A DNA stretch of 64,000 nt, taken from contig CBKWJC010000012.1 in NCBI GenBank assembly GCA_966674685.1, positions 24,856 through 88,855 on the forward strand, read 5' to 3'. This DNA is from Thainema sp966674685 (lineage in GTDB: Bacteria; Cyanobacteriota; Cyanobacteriia; Phormidesmidales; Phormidesmidaceae). The position numbers and the translations under genes were made by a program. The notes beneath the pieces were generated by a model, which had not been told where the DNA came from, did no database searches, and was given only the letters and a program-made list of their open reading frames with translations. Of the stretch, positions 17,021 through 26,399 are shown one piece after another. Positions within the stretch are counted from its first letter, which is position 1; each line of letters starts with the position of its first letter.

Positions 17021-19324
17021 TTACAGAATATCGCCTAGAAACTGGGTGGTCATATCAGCCTCCATTGGCCTAGAAAATAGATACCCCTGGGCTAGTTCAC
17101 ACTTAAGCAGCTTAAGCTGGGTAACCTGCTTATTGCTTTCAACCCCTTCAGCTACGACCTCAATGCCCAAGTTCCAGGCTAGAGAGGCAACGGTGCGGAT
17201 AATTTCGAGTTTGGAGAAATCAACATCGGCCTGCTGAATAAAGGATGAGTCGATTTTGAGAATATCGATGGGAAACAGATGGAGGTGACTCAGTGAGGAG
17301 TAGCCCGTGCCGAAGTCATCCATACAGAGCTGTACGCCTAGTGCTTTGAGCTGATTCATCTGGATGGCAGCATGCTCAACATTTTCCATGATGGCGCTTT
17401 CGGTGATTTCTAAGGTTAGACAGCTCGGTTCTAGCCCTGTTTCTGCCAAAACAGATTGAATTTGGGCAATCAGATTATCTTGGGCGAACTGGCGACGCGC
17501 AACATTTACGCTAATGCTCAGTAGTGGGTCGCTACAGTACTGCGTTTGCCACTGGCGAATTTGCTGACAGGCTTGTTGTAGCGACCACCAACTGATTGGA
17601 ATAATTAAACCTGTTTCTTCGGCAATTCTGATAAATTCGGCAGGCATGACGATGCCCTTGGTGGGATGCTGCCAGCGAAGCAGGGCTTCAAATCCAAGAA
17701 TGCGGCGGCTGCGTAGTGAGACGATGGGTTGATAATGAAGCTCAAACTCCTGCCGATCAATGGCCTGACGCAGATCGGATTCCATGCTCAAAGCTGCGAT
17801 CGCAGATTCTCGCATCGCCTGTGTGAAAAATGCATACTGTCCTTTTCCGGCTGCCTTCGCGTGGTACATGGCCGTATCCGCATCGCGTAGGAACTCGTCG
17901 GGTTGGGTATAGTTGGCGCTGCTCATCACAATGCCGATGCTGGCATTGACGCAGACCTCGCGATCTTCTAGGCGAATTGGACGGCTCAGTTCCGCTTGAA
18001 TTCGTTGAACGATGGTAATGGCTCTGTCTTCTGTATGAATATGTTCGAGGAGGGCAACAAATTCGTCTCCGCCCAGCCGCGCACAGGTATCGCTGTTGCG
18101 TAAGCTTTTTTTCAGTCGCTCGGCCACTGTAATCAGCAACTGATCGCCAATTAGATGCCCCATGCTATCGTTGATCAGCTTAAAGCGGTCTAGGTCTAGG
18201 AAAATCACAGCAAACGCCATATCCGGATAGCGCTGCACCATCTGCATGGCGTGTTCTAGCCGATCCATAAACAGGGAGCGATTGGCTAGCCCAGTGAGTT
18301 GATCATGCAGGGCTAGATAGCGGAGCTGATCGTTGGTGGTTTTACTAATCGTGATATCGGTTTGAAAGCCTGCGATTCGACGCGCTTCTCCGTAGGGATC
18401 GCGCAAGGCCAAACCCCGGCTCTGCATCCAGCGATAGGTGCCGTCGCGATGCAGCAGCCGAAATTCGCAGCGAAACTGTTCAGCCAGTCCCTGGCAGTGA
18501 TATTCAACGGCTTGATGGAGCTGTTTAACGTCATCGGGATGAACGCGGCTCATCCACTCTGAGAGCGTATTATCTAGTTCATAATCAGCGTATCCGAGAG
18601 CAGATTTCCAGGCGGCTGAGAAATAGACGGTATTGGTGCGTAAGTTCCAGTCCCAGACGCCGTCGTGGGAGCCATTGACGGCCAGGGCATAGCGTTCTTC
18701 GCTTTCTCGCAGAACGGACTCAATGACCTGTAGATCACTGATTTGCTGCCGCAGTTTGGCCTGGATGGCTTCGGCCTGGATCATATGCTGAGATATTTCT
18801 TGCAGTTGCTGGCGTTCTAATGCCAATGTGATGAGCTGCCCAATTGCTCGCAAGAACATTAGTCCTTCACTGTAGTTGACAGATGGCTGCGATCGCACGG
18901 TTTGAATATCCAAAACGCCGTAGAAACAGGACTGTCTGCGAATTGGAATACTGATGCTGCTGAATGCCTGAGTCGAATTTACGGCCTGAAAACTATCGGG
19001 TACCCGGAAGCGATTTTCTTGGCTCCAATCTGCAATGATGAGGGGTTGGAGCATCCGCAGCAAGTAGTCACCATAGGAACCGGGTGCAGCCTCGATTTGG
19101 GGTGGTGTAGACAGTTGCGACCAGCCCATGCCAGCTTGCAGGTGAAGCACCTGCTGCTGCGGCAGATGCTGCCAAATCCCAACCCGCTGAACTGCGATCG
19201 CATTCGAGATACTATAGACAACCTGTTCCATAAACTGAGGAACGGACAGGTCTTGCTGAAGCAGCGTTTCCAGCTCAGCGAGAGCCGCATTAAGAGTAGT
19301 AACATTCAGCTTCGGTGAGTTCAT
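17021..19324 (-). CDS. GAF-PAS-GGDEF-EAL cyclic-di-GMP signalling protein
   Basis: 767 residues from ATG 19324; a TTG four codons upstream is less likely. The order is a GAF-like domain (about 20-170), a short coiled linker, a PAS_3 domain (about 205-325, HDGVWDWNL...FQTDITISK), GGDEF (about 335-490) and EAL (about 515-760). The cyclase motif GGDEF is intact, with an RNSD inhibitory-site sequence five residues before it. The EAL part keeps EAL, EITES, DDFGTGYSS, LKID and AEGVES, so both synthesis and breakdown of cyclic di-GMP are possible. There is no transmembrane segment, so it is probably cytosolic. The GAF domain may bind a bilin or small molecule, but no clear chromophore cysteine is evident. 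Confidence 0.9.
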   Translation of the reverse strand: MNSPKLNVTTLNAALAELETLLQQDLSVPQFMEQVVYSISNAIAVQRVGIWQHLPQQQVLHLQAGMGWSQLSTPPQIEAAPGSYGDYLLRMLQPLIIADWSQENRFRVPDSFQAVNSTQAFSSISIPIRRQSCFYGVLDIQTVRSQPSVNYSEGLMFLRAIGQLITLALERQQLQEISQHMIQAEAIQAKLRQQISDLQVIESVLRESEERYALAVNGSHDGVWDWNLRTNTVYFSAAWKSALGYADYELDNTLSEWMSRVHPDDVKQLHQAVEYHCQGLAEQFRCEFRLLHRDGTYRWMQSRGLALRDPYGEARRIAGFQTDITISKTTNDQLRYLALHDQLTGLANRSLFMDRLEHAMQMVQRYPDMAFAVIFLDLDRFKLINDSMGHLIGDQLLITVAERLKKSLRNSDTCARLGGDEFVALLEHIHTEDRAITIVQRIQAELSRPIRLEDREVCVNASIGIVMSSANYTQPDEFLRDADTAMYHAKAAGKGQYAFFTQAMRESAIAALSMESDLRQAIDRQEFELHYQPIVSLRSRRILGFEALLRWQHPTKGIVMPAEFIRIAEETGLIIPISWWSLQQACQQIRQWQTQYCSDPLLSISVNVARRQFAQDNLIAQIQSVLAETGLEPSCLTLEITESAIMENVEHAAIQMNQLKALGVQLCMDDFGTGYSSLSHLHLFPIDILKIDSSFIQQADVDFSKLEIIRTVASLAWNLGIEVVAEGVESNKQVTQLKLLKCELAQGYLFSRPMEADMTTQFLGDIL

Positions 19325-19437
19325 ACCTTGCTTCAACTATTCAGACTCATGGTGACTGTCTTACTATCTAGAAAGCCCATAATGGCCTGATTTCTCACAG
19401 TTTTCACGGAATGACTTTCATGCTTAGATCGGTATGC

Positions 19438-19537
19438 TCACATCTTGCACCGTGCACGTTGAGCACTTGAACGCGGTGATTTTGCCAGCGGGATGTGGCG
19501 GCAAAATCACCCTTCTGAGTTTTGGTGCAAGATGTGA
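19438..19537. repeat. Family-5 inverted repeat, intact copy abutting rarA
   Basis: 100 bp with 14-bp ends TCACATCTTGCACC and GGTGCAAGATGTGA (exact reverse complements). Inside it, GGTGATTTTGCC pairs with GGCAAAATCACC around a GGGATGTGGC loop. The right end stops two bases before the ATG of rarA, so the repeat forms its whole 5' leader. Confidence 0.8.
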
Positions 19538-19539
19538 AT

Positions 19540-21795
19540 ATGGATTTATTTGATCATCACCGTCAGCAACAGATCGAAGCCGAAGCGCCACTGGCGGCGC
19601 GGATGCGTCCCCGTACGCTGCAAGAATATGTCGGGCAGGGCCACATTTTGGCACCGGGACGGCTGCTGCGACGGGCAATTGAAGCCGATCAGCTCTCGTC
19701 GCTGATTTTCTATGGGCCGCCGGGGACGGGGAAAACGACGCTGGCGCGGGTGATTGCCAATCGCACGCAGGCGGATTTTATTGCCATCAATGCGGTTTTG
19801 GCCGGAGTGCAGGCGATTCGAGATGCGATCGCACAGGCGCAGGATCGACGTGGTCAGTTTGGCAAACGGACGCTGCTGTTTATTGACGAGGTGCATCGGT
19901 TCAACAAGGCGCAGCAGGATGCGCTGTTGCCCTGGGTGGAAAACGGCACGGTGATTCTGATCGGGGCGACGACGGAAAATCCCTATTTTGAAGTAAACAA
20001 AGCCTTGGTCAGCCGTTCGCGTGTTTTTCAGCTCAAGCCGCTATCGGCGGAGGACTTGCGCCAGATTGTGCAGCAAACGCTCCAGGATCCAGAACGCGGC
20101 TACGGCCAGCAATCCGTTGAGCTTGAGCCACAGGCGCTGGATCACCTGATTAACGTCGCCAACGGTGATGCGCGGGCGTTGCTGAATGCGCTGGAACTCG
20201 CAGTCGAAACCACTCCGCCCAATCCCAATGGGTCTATCCAAATTTCCCTCTCGGTGGCCGAAGAATCGATCCAGCAGCGAGCGGTTCTTTACGACAAAGA
20301 AGGCGATGCCCATTTCGACACGATTAGCGCCTTTATTAAGAGCCTGCGCGGTTCTGACCCCGATGCGGCACTGTACTGGCTGGCGCGGATGATCTACAGC
20401 GGCGAAAATCCCCATTATTTATTTCGACGCATGTTAGTGCTGGCCAGTGAGGATATCGGGCTGGCTGACTCGCAAGCCATCGTCGTCGTCCAGTCCTGCG
20501 CCGCCACGTTTGATCGGGTGGGACTGCCGGAAGGTCACTACGCGCTGGCTCACGCCGCGCTGTATCTCGCTAATGCGCCCAAGTCGAACAGCGTCCTGGG
20601 CTTTTTCGATGCGCTGAAGCTGGTGGAGCAGGAGCAGGCCGACGATGTGCCCAATCACCTCAAGGATGCCACCCGCGATCGCAACACGCTGGGTCACGGT
20701 GCAGGCTATCGCTATCCCCACGCCTACCGCGATCACTGGGTAGCGCAGCAGTACCTACCGGGTAATCTCCAGGGGCAGGTGTTTTATCAGCCGTCTAATC
20801 AGGGAGCGGAAGACCACATCCGTCGCCAAGTTGCCCGTCGCCGCGAGGAGCAGCTAGCGGCGCTACTCGACGACATCGGCACCTCTCCCGTCGAAAATCT
20901 CACCTTTTCACCGCCGAATAAAAGCCAGGATCGCTGGCTACAGCGCACGATTGGTCAACTGGGTCAGCGGCTCGGCCAAGTCCGCGATCGCATATTCACC
21001 CTCGCTCATCTCCAACGTCACTATATTGTGCTGGATCTCAACGCCGGAACTGGATTGCTCACCTGGGAAGCCCTGCGCCAAGTCCCGGAAGGTGGCGTTT
21101 ACGCGCGTACGACAACTGACGCAGAAGCGAAAACGCTCAAGGAACTGGCCGAAAACTTACCCGCACTCCAGCGACCCATCGTGTTTAGCTGTCCAGATCT
21201 CGATCAGATTACGCAGCCCAATTCCCCGATTGCAGAAGTGCGGTTTGACTGCGTTATTGGGCGCAATGCGCTGACGGCTAATGGCGGTAATCCTGAGCAT
21301 TGGTCAAAACTGCTAAGTGCGATCGCAGATTTGCTAACCGATAACGGTCAAGTCATCCTGGCCGAAACCATCCCGTTGCGATCGCAGCGTCTCTACCGCT
21401 GGCTGCAACCAGATTGGCTCTCCGCAGACCTGTATCAGCGCTTAGTCGCCGCCGAAGACAGTATTTACGATGCCAAACAGCCCACGTCACAGTCCAACCT
21501 GAACTGGGACGTGGAGCAGCTCAGTCAAGCATTCACAACCGCAGGTTTGCAGTCCACTATCGAAGTCGAGCAAATCCAAGCCGATTTACGCATTACCCCC
21601 GCTCTGATCGACCGCTGGTTCCGCATTTCCCCCCCATCCAACTCCCCAAATCCCACCACCGCCTCCTATGCCGATCACCTCTCCCAGCAGCTAACATCGG
21701 ACGAAATTCAGGAGACTAAAACCATTTTTATGCGTCATTTAAGCCAACAGGTTTTATCCTGGGACAGCGCGATCGCAATTGTCCAAGCGTTATGA
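19540..21795 (+). CDS. rarA: RarA/MgsA-type AAA+ ATPase fused to a methyltransferase-like domain
   Basis: 751 residues. Residues 1-430 are a complete RarA: LAARMRPRTLQEYVGQGHIL, Walker A GPPGTGKTT, Walker B LLFIDEVHRF, sensor GATTENPYFEVN, and the C-terminal tetramer region ending near RYPHAYRDHWVAQQYLP. RarA acts at stalled or collapsed replication forks with the sliding clamp and RecA. The remaining 300 residues add a Rossmann fold with a SAM-binding-like VLDLNAGTGLLTWEALRQV and FDCVIGRNAL. This long version is known in cyanobacteria, but the role of the extra domain is not. The ATG at 19540 (MDLFD) fits RarA starts; there is no clear ribosome site because a repeat ends just before it. Confidence 0.9.
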   Translation: MDLFDHHRQQQIEAEAPLAARMRPRTLQEYVGQGHILAPGRLLRRAIEADQLSSLIFYGPPGTGKTTLARVIANRTQADFIAINAVLAGVQAIRDAIAQAQDRRGQFGKRTLLFIDEVHRFNKAQQDALLPWVENGTVILIGATTENPYFEVNKALVSRSRVFQLKPLSAEDLRQIVQQTLQDPERGYGQQSVELEPQALDHLINVANGDARALLNALELAVETTPPNPNGSIQISLSVAEESIQQRAVLYDKEGDAHFDTISAFIKSLRGSDPDAALYWLARMIYSGENPHYLFRRMLVLASEDIGLADSQAIVVVQSCAATFDRVGLPEGHYALAHAALYLANAPKSNSVLGFFDALKLVEQEQADDVPNHLKDATRDRNTLGHGAGYRYPHAYRDHWVAQQYLPGNLQGQVFYQPSNQGAEDHIRRQVARRREEQLAALLDDIGTSPVENLTFSPPNKSQDRWLQRTIGQLGQRLGQVRDRIFTLAHLQRHYIVLDLNAGTGLLTWEALRQVPEGGVYARTTTDAEAKTLKELAENLPALQRPIVFSCPDLDQITQPNSPIAEVRFDCVIGRNALTANGGNPEHWSKLLSAIADLLTDNGQVILAETIPLRSQRLYRWLQPDWLSADLYQRLVAAEDSIYDAKQPTSQSNLNWDVEQLSQAFTTAGLQSTIEVEQIQADLRITPALIDRWFRISPPSNSPNPTTASYADHLSQQLTSDEIQETKTIFMRHLSQQVLSWDSAIAIVQAL

Positions 21796-21802
21796 TCAGC
21801 CC

Positions 21803-22450
21803 ATGATTGAGTTCTTTATTGCAGGCGGAGTTGTGATGATTCCCCTGCTCATCCTGTTTATTATTGCCATTGTGCTAGTCGTAGAACGCCTGCTGTTCTG
21901 GCAGCGAATTACTCGTCGTCAGCAGAAAGTTGTCCACAACGTGCTGATGGCCTATCGCCGAGATCCAACTGCGGTCAAAGCCCTGCTGAAGCAAAATATT
22001 GATTTGCCCATTGCCCGCATTTTCTTGGATGCCCTTAGCCTGAAGCAGGCCACGCCCGATGATTTCCGCTTGGCATTGGAAAGCGCGACCCAGGCCGAGC
22101 TGCCCCGACTGAAGCGGTTTACGGTCGTGTTTGAAACGATTATCAGCGTCGCTCCCCTGCTCGGCCTACTGGGGACAATTCTGGGTCTGATCACCTCATT
22201 CGCGTCGATCAATATTGGCGATGTTGGTGGGACAAATACGGCAGAAGTGACGGGTGGCATCAGTGAAGCTCTAATTTCCACGGCGGCGGGACTGGTTGTA
22301 GCGATCTTTACACTCCTTTTCGCTAACGCTTTTCGCAGCCTGTACAAGCGCCAAATTGCCCTGATTCAAGAATATGGCGGTCAGCTAGAGTTGATGTATC
22401 GCCGCTGGTATGAAACTGCTCGTCGAGGTCATCCCTATGCGTCTCCCTGA
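21803..22450 (+). CDS. exbB: ExbB/TolQ-type proton channel protein
   Basis: 215 residues, ATG 21803. Three membrane segments: FFIAGGVVMIPLLILFIIAIVLVV near the N-terminus, then IISVAPLLGLLGTILGLITSF and ALISTAAGLVVAIFTLLFANAF in the C-terminal MotA/TolQ/ExbB domain (about 80-200). The conserved GLLGTILGL and TAAGL motifs line the channel. With ExbD it uses the proton gradient to energise TonB-dependent transport or a TolA-like protein. It starts 7 bp after rarA and overlaps exbD by 14 bp. Confidence 0.9.
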   Translation: MIEFFIAGGVVMIPLLILFIIAIVLVVERLLFWQRITRRQQKVVHNVLMAYRRDPTAVKALLKQNIDLPIARIFLDALSLKQATPDDFRLALESATQAELPRLKRFTVVFETIISVAPLLGLLGTILGLITSFASINIGDVGGTNTAEVTGGISEALISTAAGLVVAIFTLLFANAFRSLYKRQIALIQEYGGQLELMYRRWYETARRGHPYASP

Positions 22451-22910
22451 AGAACCGGACATTCCCCCCCAGCTCAATATCGTGCCGATGATTGATGTCA
22501 TCTTCGCGATTTTGACGTTCTTTATTGTCTCCACGCTGTTCCTCACCCGCTCAGAAGGCTTGCCCGTTAACCTGCCACAGGCCGCCACTGCCGAGATGCA
22601 GCAGAATACCCCCGTGACCGTGACGATTGCCGCCGATGGTGCGATCGCACTTAACCGAACTCCCACAGAACTCGATGCTCTTCAGTCCAGCATTGTGGCC
22701 TTGCTGACCGATCAAAACAATAAGCTCGTCGTGATCAACGCCGATGAAGCCGTCCCCCACGGGCGCGTCGTCGCCATCATGGATCAAATTCGCCAAATTG
22801 ACGGTGTCCAAATGGGCATCGCCACCCAGCGCCCTGCTCCTGAACCCGCAACGCCAGAACCAGAACCAGAACCAGATATAGATATAGACGATACGGATGC
22901 TGCCCCATAG
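22437..22910 (+). CDS. exbD: ExbD/TolR-type biopolymer transport protein
   Basis: 157 residues from ATG 22437, overlapping exbB. The single membrane helix (MIDVIFAILTFFIVSTLFL) carries the essential Asp of the NIVPMIDVIF motif. A periplasmic domain follows (VTVTIAADGAIALNR...VVINADEAVPHGRVVAIMDQIRQIDGVQMGIAT). The C-terminal tail is a Pro-Glu-Asp run (PEPEPEPDIDIDDTD). It forms the stator with ExbB. No tonB or receptor gene is nearby. Confidence 0.9.
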   Translation: MRLPEEPDIPPQLNIVPMIDVIFAILTFFIVSTLFLTRSEGLPVNLPQAATAEMQQNTPVTVTIAADGAIALNRTPTELDALQSSIVALLTDQNNKLVVINADEAVPHGRVVAIMDQIRQIDGVQMGIATQRPAPEPATPEPEPEPDIDIDDTDAAP

Positions 22911-22943
22911 GTCAAGCATTTGTGGCTATCCTAAAGGGAGATA

Positions 22944-23225
22944 ATGCCATCCGACGAGATCGAGCCAATGCTGAATATTTCTTTGCCAGAGCCGATTCAA
23001 GCGTTTGTTGAAGAGCAAGCAAAAGCAGCAGGATTTCACTCAGCCAGTGAGTATGTCTATCAGCTCATTTTGCAAGAACAGGCCCGAATTGCTCAGCAGG
23101 GACGAATTGAATCACTACTGCTAAACGGACTAGACAGTGGAGATTCGGTTGAAGCAACAGATGATTGGTGGGAGCAAAAGCGTACTCAGCTAATTAAGCA
23201 ATTTCAGCAGCCGGAGCATGACTAA
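22944..23225 (+). CDS. parD: ParD-family antitoxin
   Basis: 93 residues. LNISLPEPIQAFVEEQAKAAGFHSASEYVYQLILQEQ is a ribbon-helix-helix DNA-binding domain; the acidic C-terminal tail (about 60-93) would wrap the toxin. GGGAG lies just before ATG 22944. It overlaps the toxin gene by 8 bp, the usual type II arrangement, and should repress its own operon. Confidence 0.88.
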   Translation: MPSDEIEPMLNISLPEPIQAFVEEQAKAAGFHSASEYVYQLILQEQARIAQQGRIESLLLNGLDSGDSVEATDDWWEQKRTQLIKQFQQPEHD

Positions 23226-23538
23226 ACGCATTGTTATCCGGCCAAAAGCGAGTCAGGATTTGGACGAACATTTTGCCTACATTGCCCAAGACAATCTTGA
23301 ATCGGCTTTGCAATTTTTTGATTCAGCCCGTTTGACCATTGCACAACTTGCCAAAATGCCGGGGCTTGGGAGCCTCTATTCAGTTCGTAGTCAGCGATTG
23401 AATGGGCTGCGGAAGTGGGCTGTAAAAGGTTTCAGAAAACACTTGATTTTCTATCTTGTTCGAAAAGATGAGATTGAGGTTGTGCGAATTCTCTACGCAG
23501 CACAAGATATCAACAGTATTTTGGATCGTATGGAGTAA
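23218..23538 (+). CDS. parE: ParE-family toxin
   Basis: 106 residues of the RelE/ParE fold: IVIRPKASQDLDEHFAYIAQDN, then LPGLG-like MPGLGSLYSVRS, GLRKWAVKGFRKHLIFYLVRKDEIEVVRILYAAQDI. Typical ParE toxins poison DNA gyrase, although relatives may target other things. Ending in RILYAAQDINSIL is standard. It appears intact. Confidence 0.88.
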   Translation: MTKRIVIRPKASQDLDEHFAYIAQDNLESALQFFDSARLTIAQLAKMPGLGSLYSVRSQRLNGLRKWAVKGFRKHLIFYLVRKDEIEVVRILYAAQDINSILDRME

Positions 23539-23664
23539 AGCTTGGGTAATCGCACTTCACTGGCACCTCATTAACCATTGCCAAAAATTGCTAATCATTA
23601 CTAAATCCCCCAGCTCTAGCGTCGATCGGCCATTATAGAAACAGGAGAAGAGCGGACAGCAGCC

Positions 23665-25500
23665 ATGTTGTTCGTTTTTTGGATTGTCTATATGATCCCT
23701 CCTGAATCTTCGTCTCCTGCCGTGCCGGAGCCGTCCGCTAAACCATCCAGCTCATCTGCCGAACGAAACTTGAGAGCGTTTCTGATTCAGTTCTTTCGGC
23801 GGGTTAAAAGTTTTTTAGATGCCCAAGCGTTACCTTACGTTGCCAACAAAACCTGTGAAGTGTACTTAGGTGACAGCCATAAATCTCATCAAGTGAAGTG
23901 TCGGCGAATTTTGCGATCGCGCCTTGAACTCAACCCCACACAGCTCCAGCATTTTTTCCAGACCTCAGTGGGAGACATGCTAGTGGGCTGGTTTGAGCAC
24001 TTTTTTCATTTACCAAACCATCACGACCATTATCCTGACAAACGCCATGCGCTGAAGGAAATGCTGATTCAGATGGCGGCTGATCCAGAAGGCTTGTCGC
24101 TGCTGAGCTTCTTGCGACGTTTCCCGGACACGATTCAGTTCAACACCGATCAGCTCTTGTTCACGGCGAAACGAGTGGAGTTGATGCTGCAAGAAACTGA
24201 GCGCACCATTGCCGTTGTGCGCGAACTGGCAGCTCAAGAGCAGCAGACTGCACCTGCCGTTAACTTTGCCGAGCTGCCCGATTTGCGACAGCGGGGAGAT
24301 TTCACCGTCAAGCGATTTCGGTTTGTCCTGGATGAGACACAGCGGCATCAGGTAGACGACGGGGACGAGTTGCGATCTCTATCTGTCACCTGCTACGAGC
24401 CGCAGCCCTGGCCGGAGAAAATGCCTGTGATTGTGCAGTCCCACGGGCTGGCCTCTAGCCCAGAGGACATGGAACTTTATGGCCGACACTTGGCTTCTCA
24501 TGGCTATTTTGTGGTCGCTCCGCAGCACTCCGGCAGCGATATCAGCTATGTGCGACAGATGCTTCAGGGCGAGACGGCTGAGCTATTTAAGTGGACGGAG
24601 TTTGTGAATCGTCCGCTGGATATTCAAGATGCACTGGATGAGTTAGAGCGCCGCAATGCAGAAGTTTATGATAATCGCTTACAGCTCAAGGCCGTGGGGA
24701 TTATGGGCTACTCGTTTGGTGCGTATACGGCGTTTGCCCTAGCGGGAGCCGATATTCACTTTGAAACGCTGGAAAGTGCCTGTGGCGCAACGATTCATGA
24801 CCCGAACATTTCGCTTTTGCTCCAGTGCCAAGCCCTCGGCCTGCCGCGTCAGCGATATCACTTACTTGATCCACGCATTCAGGCGATTCTTTCGCTTGAC
24901 TCAGTGGGCAGTGAAGTTTTTGGCCCAATGGGGATGGCAAACGTGCAAATACCCGCCATGCTAGTGGCAGGGAGCCACGATCCGGCTGCACCTCTTGCGT
25001 TGGAGCAAATTCGCATGTTCCACTGGCTGCAAAACACCGATGCCTATTTAGCGCTAATGCAGGGTAAATCTCACCTGCGGGATGCGCGGCGTTTAGTCCG
25101 CCTGCTGGATCTGCACATCAACGTTTCACCTAGCCCCAACCGCAGTGCTACTGATGTACTGCTGCCCTTTGAGTCCTATGTCAAAGCGTTGAGTTTGGCT
25201 TTCTTTGGTGTACATATTAAACAGGAACGTGCGATCGCACCCTACCTCAGCTCCAGCTACGCCAAGCACCTCAGCCAGTCCCCCTACGATTTCTGGCTGA
25301 TCAGCCAAGCCTCCAAACCCCAGCTCGATCAACAATTAGAGCAGTTAGATATCAACCTCGTTGCCGAACTCATCGACCCTACTCTCGACTCATCTCCTAA
25401 CCGCTCCCCTGCCCCCCTAGCCCCTTCATCCCCCCCTCAGTCACCCGTCCCCCCTCCCTACCCATCTACCCTCGACTCATCCACGGAGAACCCAGCATGA
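23665..25500 (+). CDS. Cyanobacterial alpha/beta hydrolase with an N-terminal DUF1400-like region
   Basis: 611 residues. Residues 60-195 (YLGDSHKSHQVKCRRILRSRLELNPTQLQHFFQTSVGDMLVGWF...LSLLSFLRRFPDTIQFN) resemble the DUF1400 segment of cyanobacterial lipases. The hydrolase domain starts at about 235: PVIVQSHGLASSPEDMELYG gives the oxyanion hole, and GIMGYSFGAYTAFALAG carries the nucleophile Ser. The acid and base are likely the Asp in VAGSHDPAAP and the His in QGKSHLRD. The C-terminal 40 residues are a Pro/Ser-rich tail. It is coupled by a 4-bp ATGA overlap to the next lipase-like gene. Confidence 0.8.
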   Translation: MLFVFWIVYMIPPESSSPAVPEPSAKPSSSSAERNLRAFLIQFFRRVKSFLDAQALPYVANKTCEVYLGDSHKSHQVKCRRILRSRLELNPTQLQHFFQTSVGDMLVGWFEHFFHLPNHHDHYPDKRHALKEMLIQMAADPEGLSLLSFLRRFPDTIQFNTDQLLFTAKRVELMLQETERTIAVVRELAAQEQQTAPAVNFAELPDLRQRGDFTVKRFRFVLDETQRHQVDDGDELRSLSVTCYEPQPWPEKMPVIVQSHGLASSPEDMELYGRHLASHGYFVVAPQHSGSDISYVRQMLQGETAELFKWTEFVNRPLDIQDALDELERRNAEVYDNRLQLKAVGIMGYSFGAYTAFALAGADIHFETLESACGATIHDPNISLLLQCQALGLPRQRYHLLDPRIQAILSLDSVGSEVFGPMGMANVQIPAMLVAGSHDPAAPLALEQIRMFHWLQNTDAYLALMQGKSHLRDARRLVRLLDLHINVSPSPNRSATDVLLPFESYVKALSLAFFGVHIKQERAIAPYLSSSYAKHLSQSPYDFWLISQASKPQLDQQLEQLDINLVAELIDPTLDSSPNRSPAPLAPSSPPQSPVPPPYPSTLDSSTENPA

Positions 25501-26399
25501 AACGCACCGAAGGACGATTTACAACCGTTGACGGACTAGAGCTGTATTATCAACAGTGGCACCCAGATGGCGAGGTCAAGGCTGGACTGCTGATTGTGCA
25601 TGGCTTAGGAGCGCGGAGCGGCTGGTTTGAGAGTGTGGTTCAGGCACTATTGCCGCAGGGAATTACGGTCTATGAGTATGACCTGCGGGGACATGGTCGT
25701 TCACCCGGACAGCGGGGCCATATCCAGTCTTGGCAGCAGCATCGCCAGGATCTGCACCAGTGCTGGCAGTTGATGCGGAAGCGATTGCCGAATCAGCCCT
25801 GTTTTATCATGGGGCACAGCTTGGGCGGGGTAATCGTGTTGGACTATGTGATGCACTGTGAGACAACTTGTGCCAATGGCGTGCTGCCGCCAGCGGGCAT
25901 GATTTTGATGGCTCCGGCGATTGGGCCAGTGTGTGTCAGGTCAGTAAAGCTGTTAATTGGCCGAACGCTGTCGCGGATCTATCCTCGTTTCAGCCTCAAC
26001 ACCGGAATTTCCAGGGAGACAGCTTCTCGCGATCGCACAATTCTCGAAGCCTATGCGGCAGATAATCTACGCCACAGCAGGGGCACAGCCCGACTTTCTA
26101 CGGAATTCATTCGGACGACCAACTGGATTCGCGCTCATCTGTCAGAGCTTAGTTTGCCAACGTTGGTGCTACAGGGCAGTGCGGATGCATTGACGCTAGA
26201 GGCAGGCAGCCGCTATCTGTTTGACCAGTTGCAGATGGATGATAAGCAGTATCGCCTCTATGAGGGGGGATACCATGATTTACACAATGATCTCTGTGCG
26301 GCAGAGGTGGTGGGGGATATAGCTACTTGGCTAAGTCAGCATGTGGCGGGCAAACGCATGGTCTGTAAGCTGCCGGAGCATTCACAGGTCAAGGCTTGA
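25497..26399 (+). CDS. Monoacylglycerol lipase-like alpha/beta hydrolase
   Basis: 300 residues. LLIVHGLGARSGWFE, YEYDLRGHGRSPGQRGHI and IMGHSLGGVIVLDYV match the serine aminopeptidase/monoglyceride lipase group (Hydrolase_4). The acid is probably the Asp in LQGSADALT and the base the His in YEGGYHDLHND. It should cleave a fatty ester. Its last 18 bases overlap the 3' end of the convergent toxin gene at 26382. Confidence 0.87.
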   Translation: MKRTEGRFTTVDGLELYYQQWHPDGEVKAGLLIVHGLGARSGWFESVVQALLPQGITVYEYDLRGHGRSPGQRGHIQSWQQHRQDLHQCWQLMRKRLPNQPCFIMGHSLGGVIVLDYVMHCETTCANGVLPPAGMILMAPAIGPVCVRSVKLLIGRTLSRIYPRFSLNTGISRETASRDRTILEAYAADNLRHSRGTARLSTEFIRTTNWIRAHLSELSLPTLVLQGSADALTLEAGSRYLFDQLQMDDKQYRLYEGGYHDLHNDLCAAEVVGDIATWLSQHVAGKRMVCKLPEHSQVKA

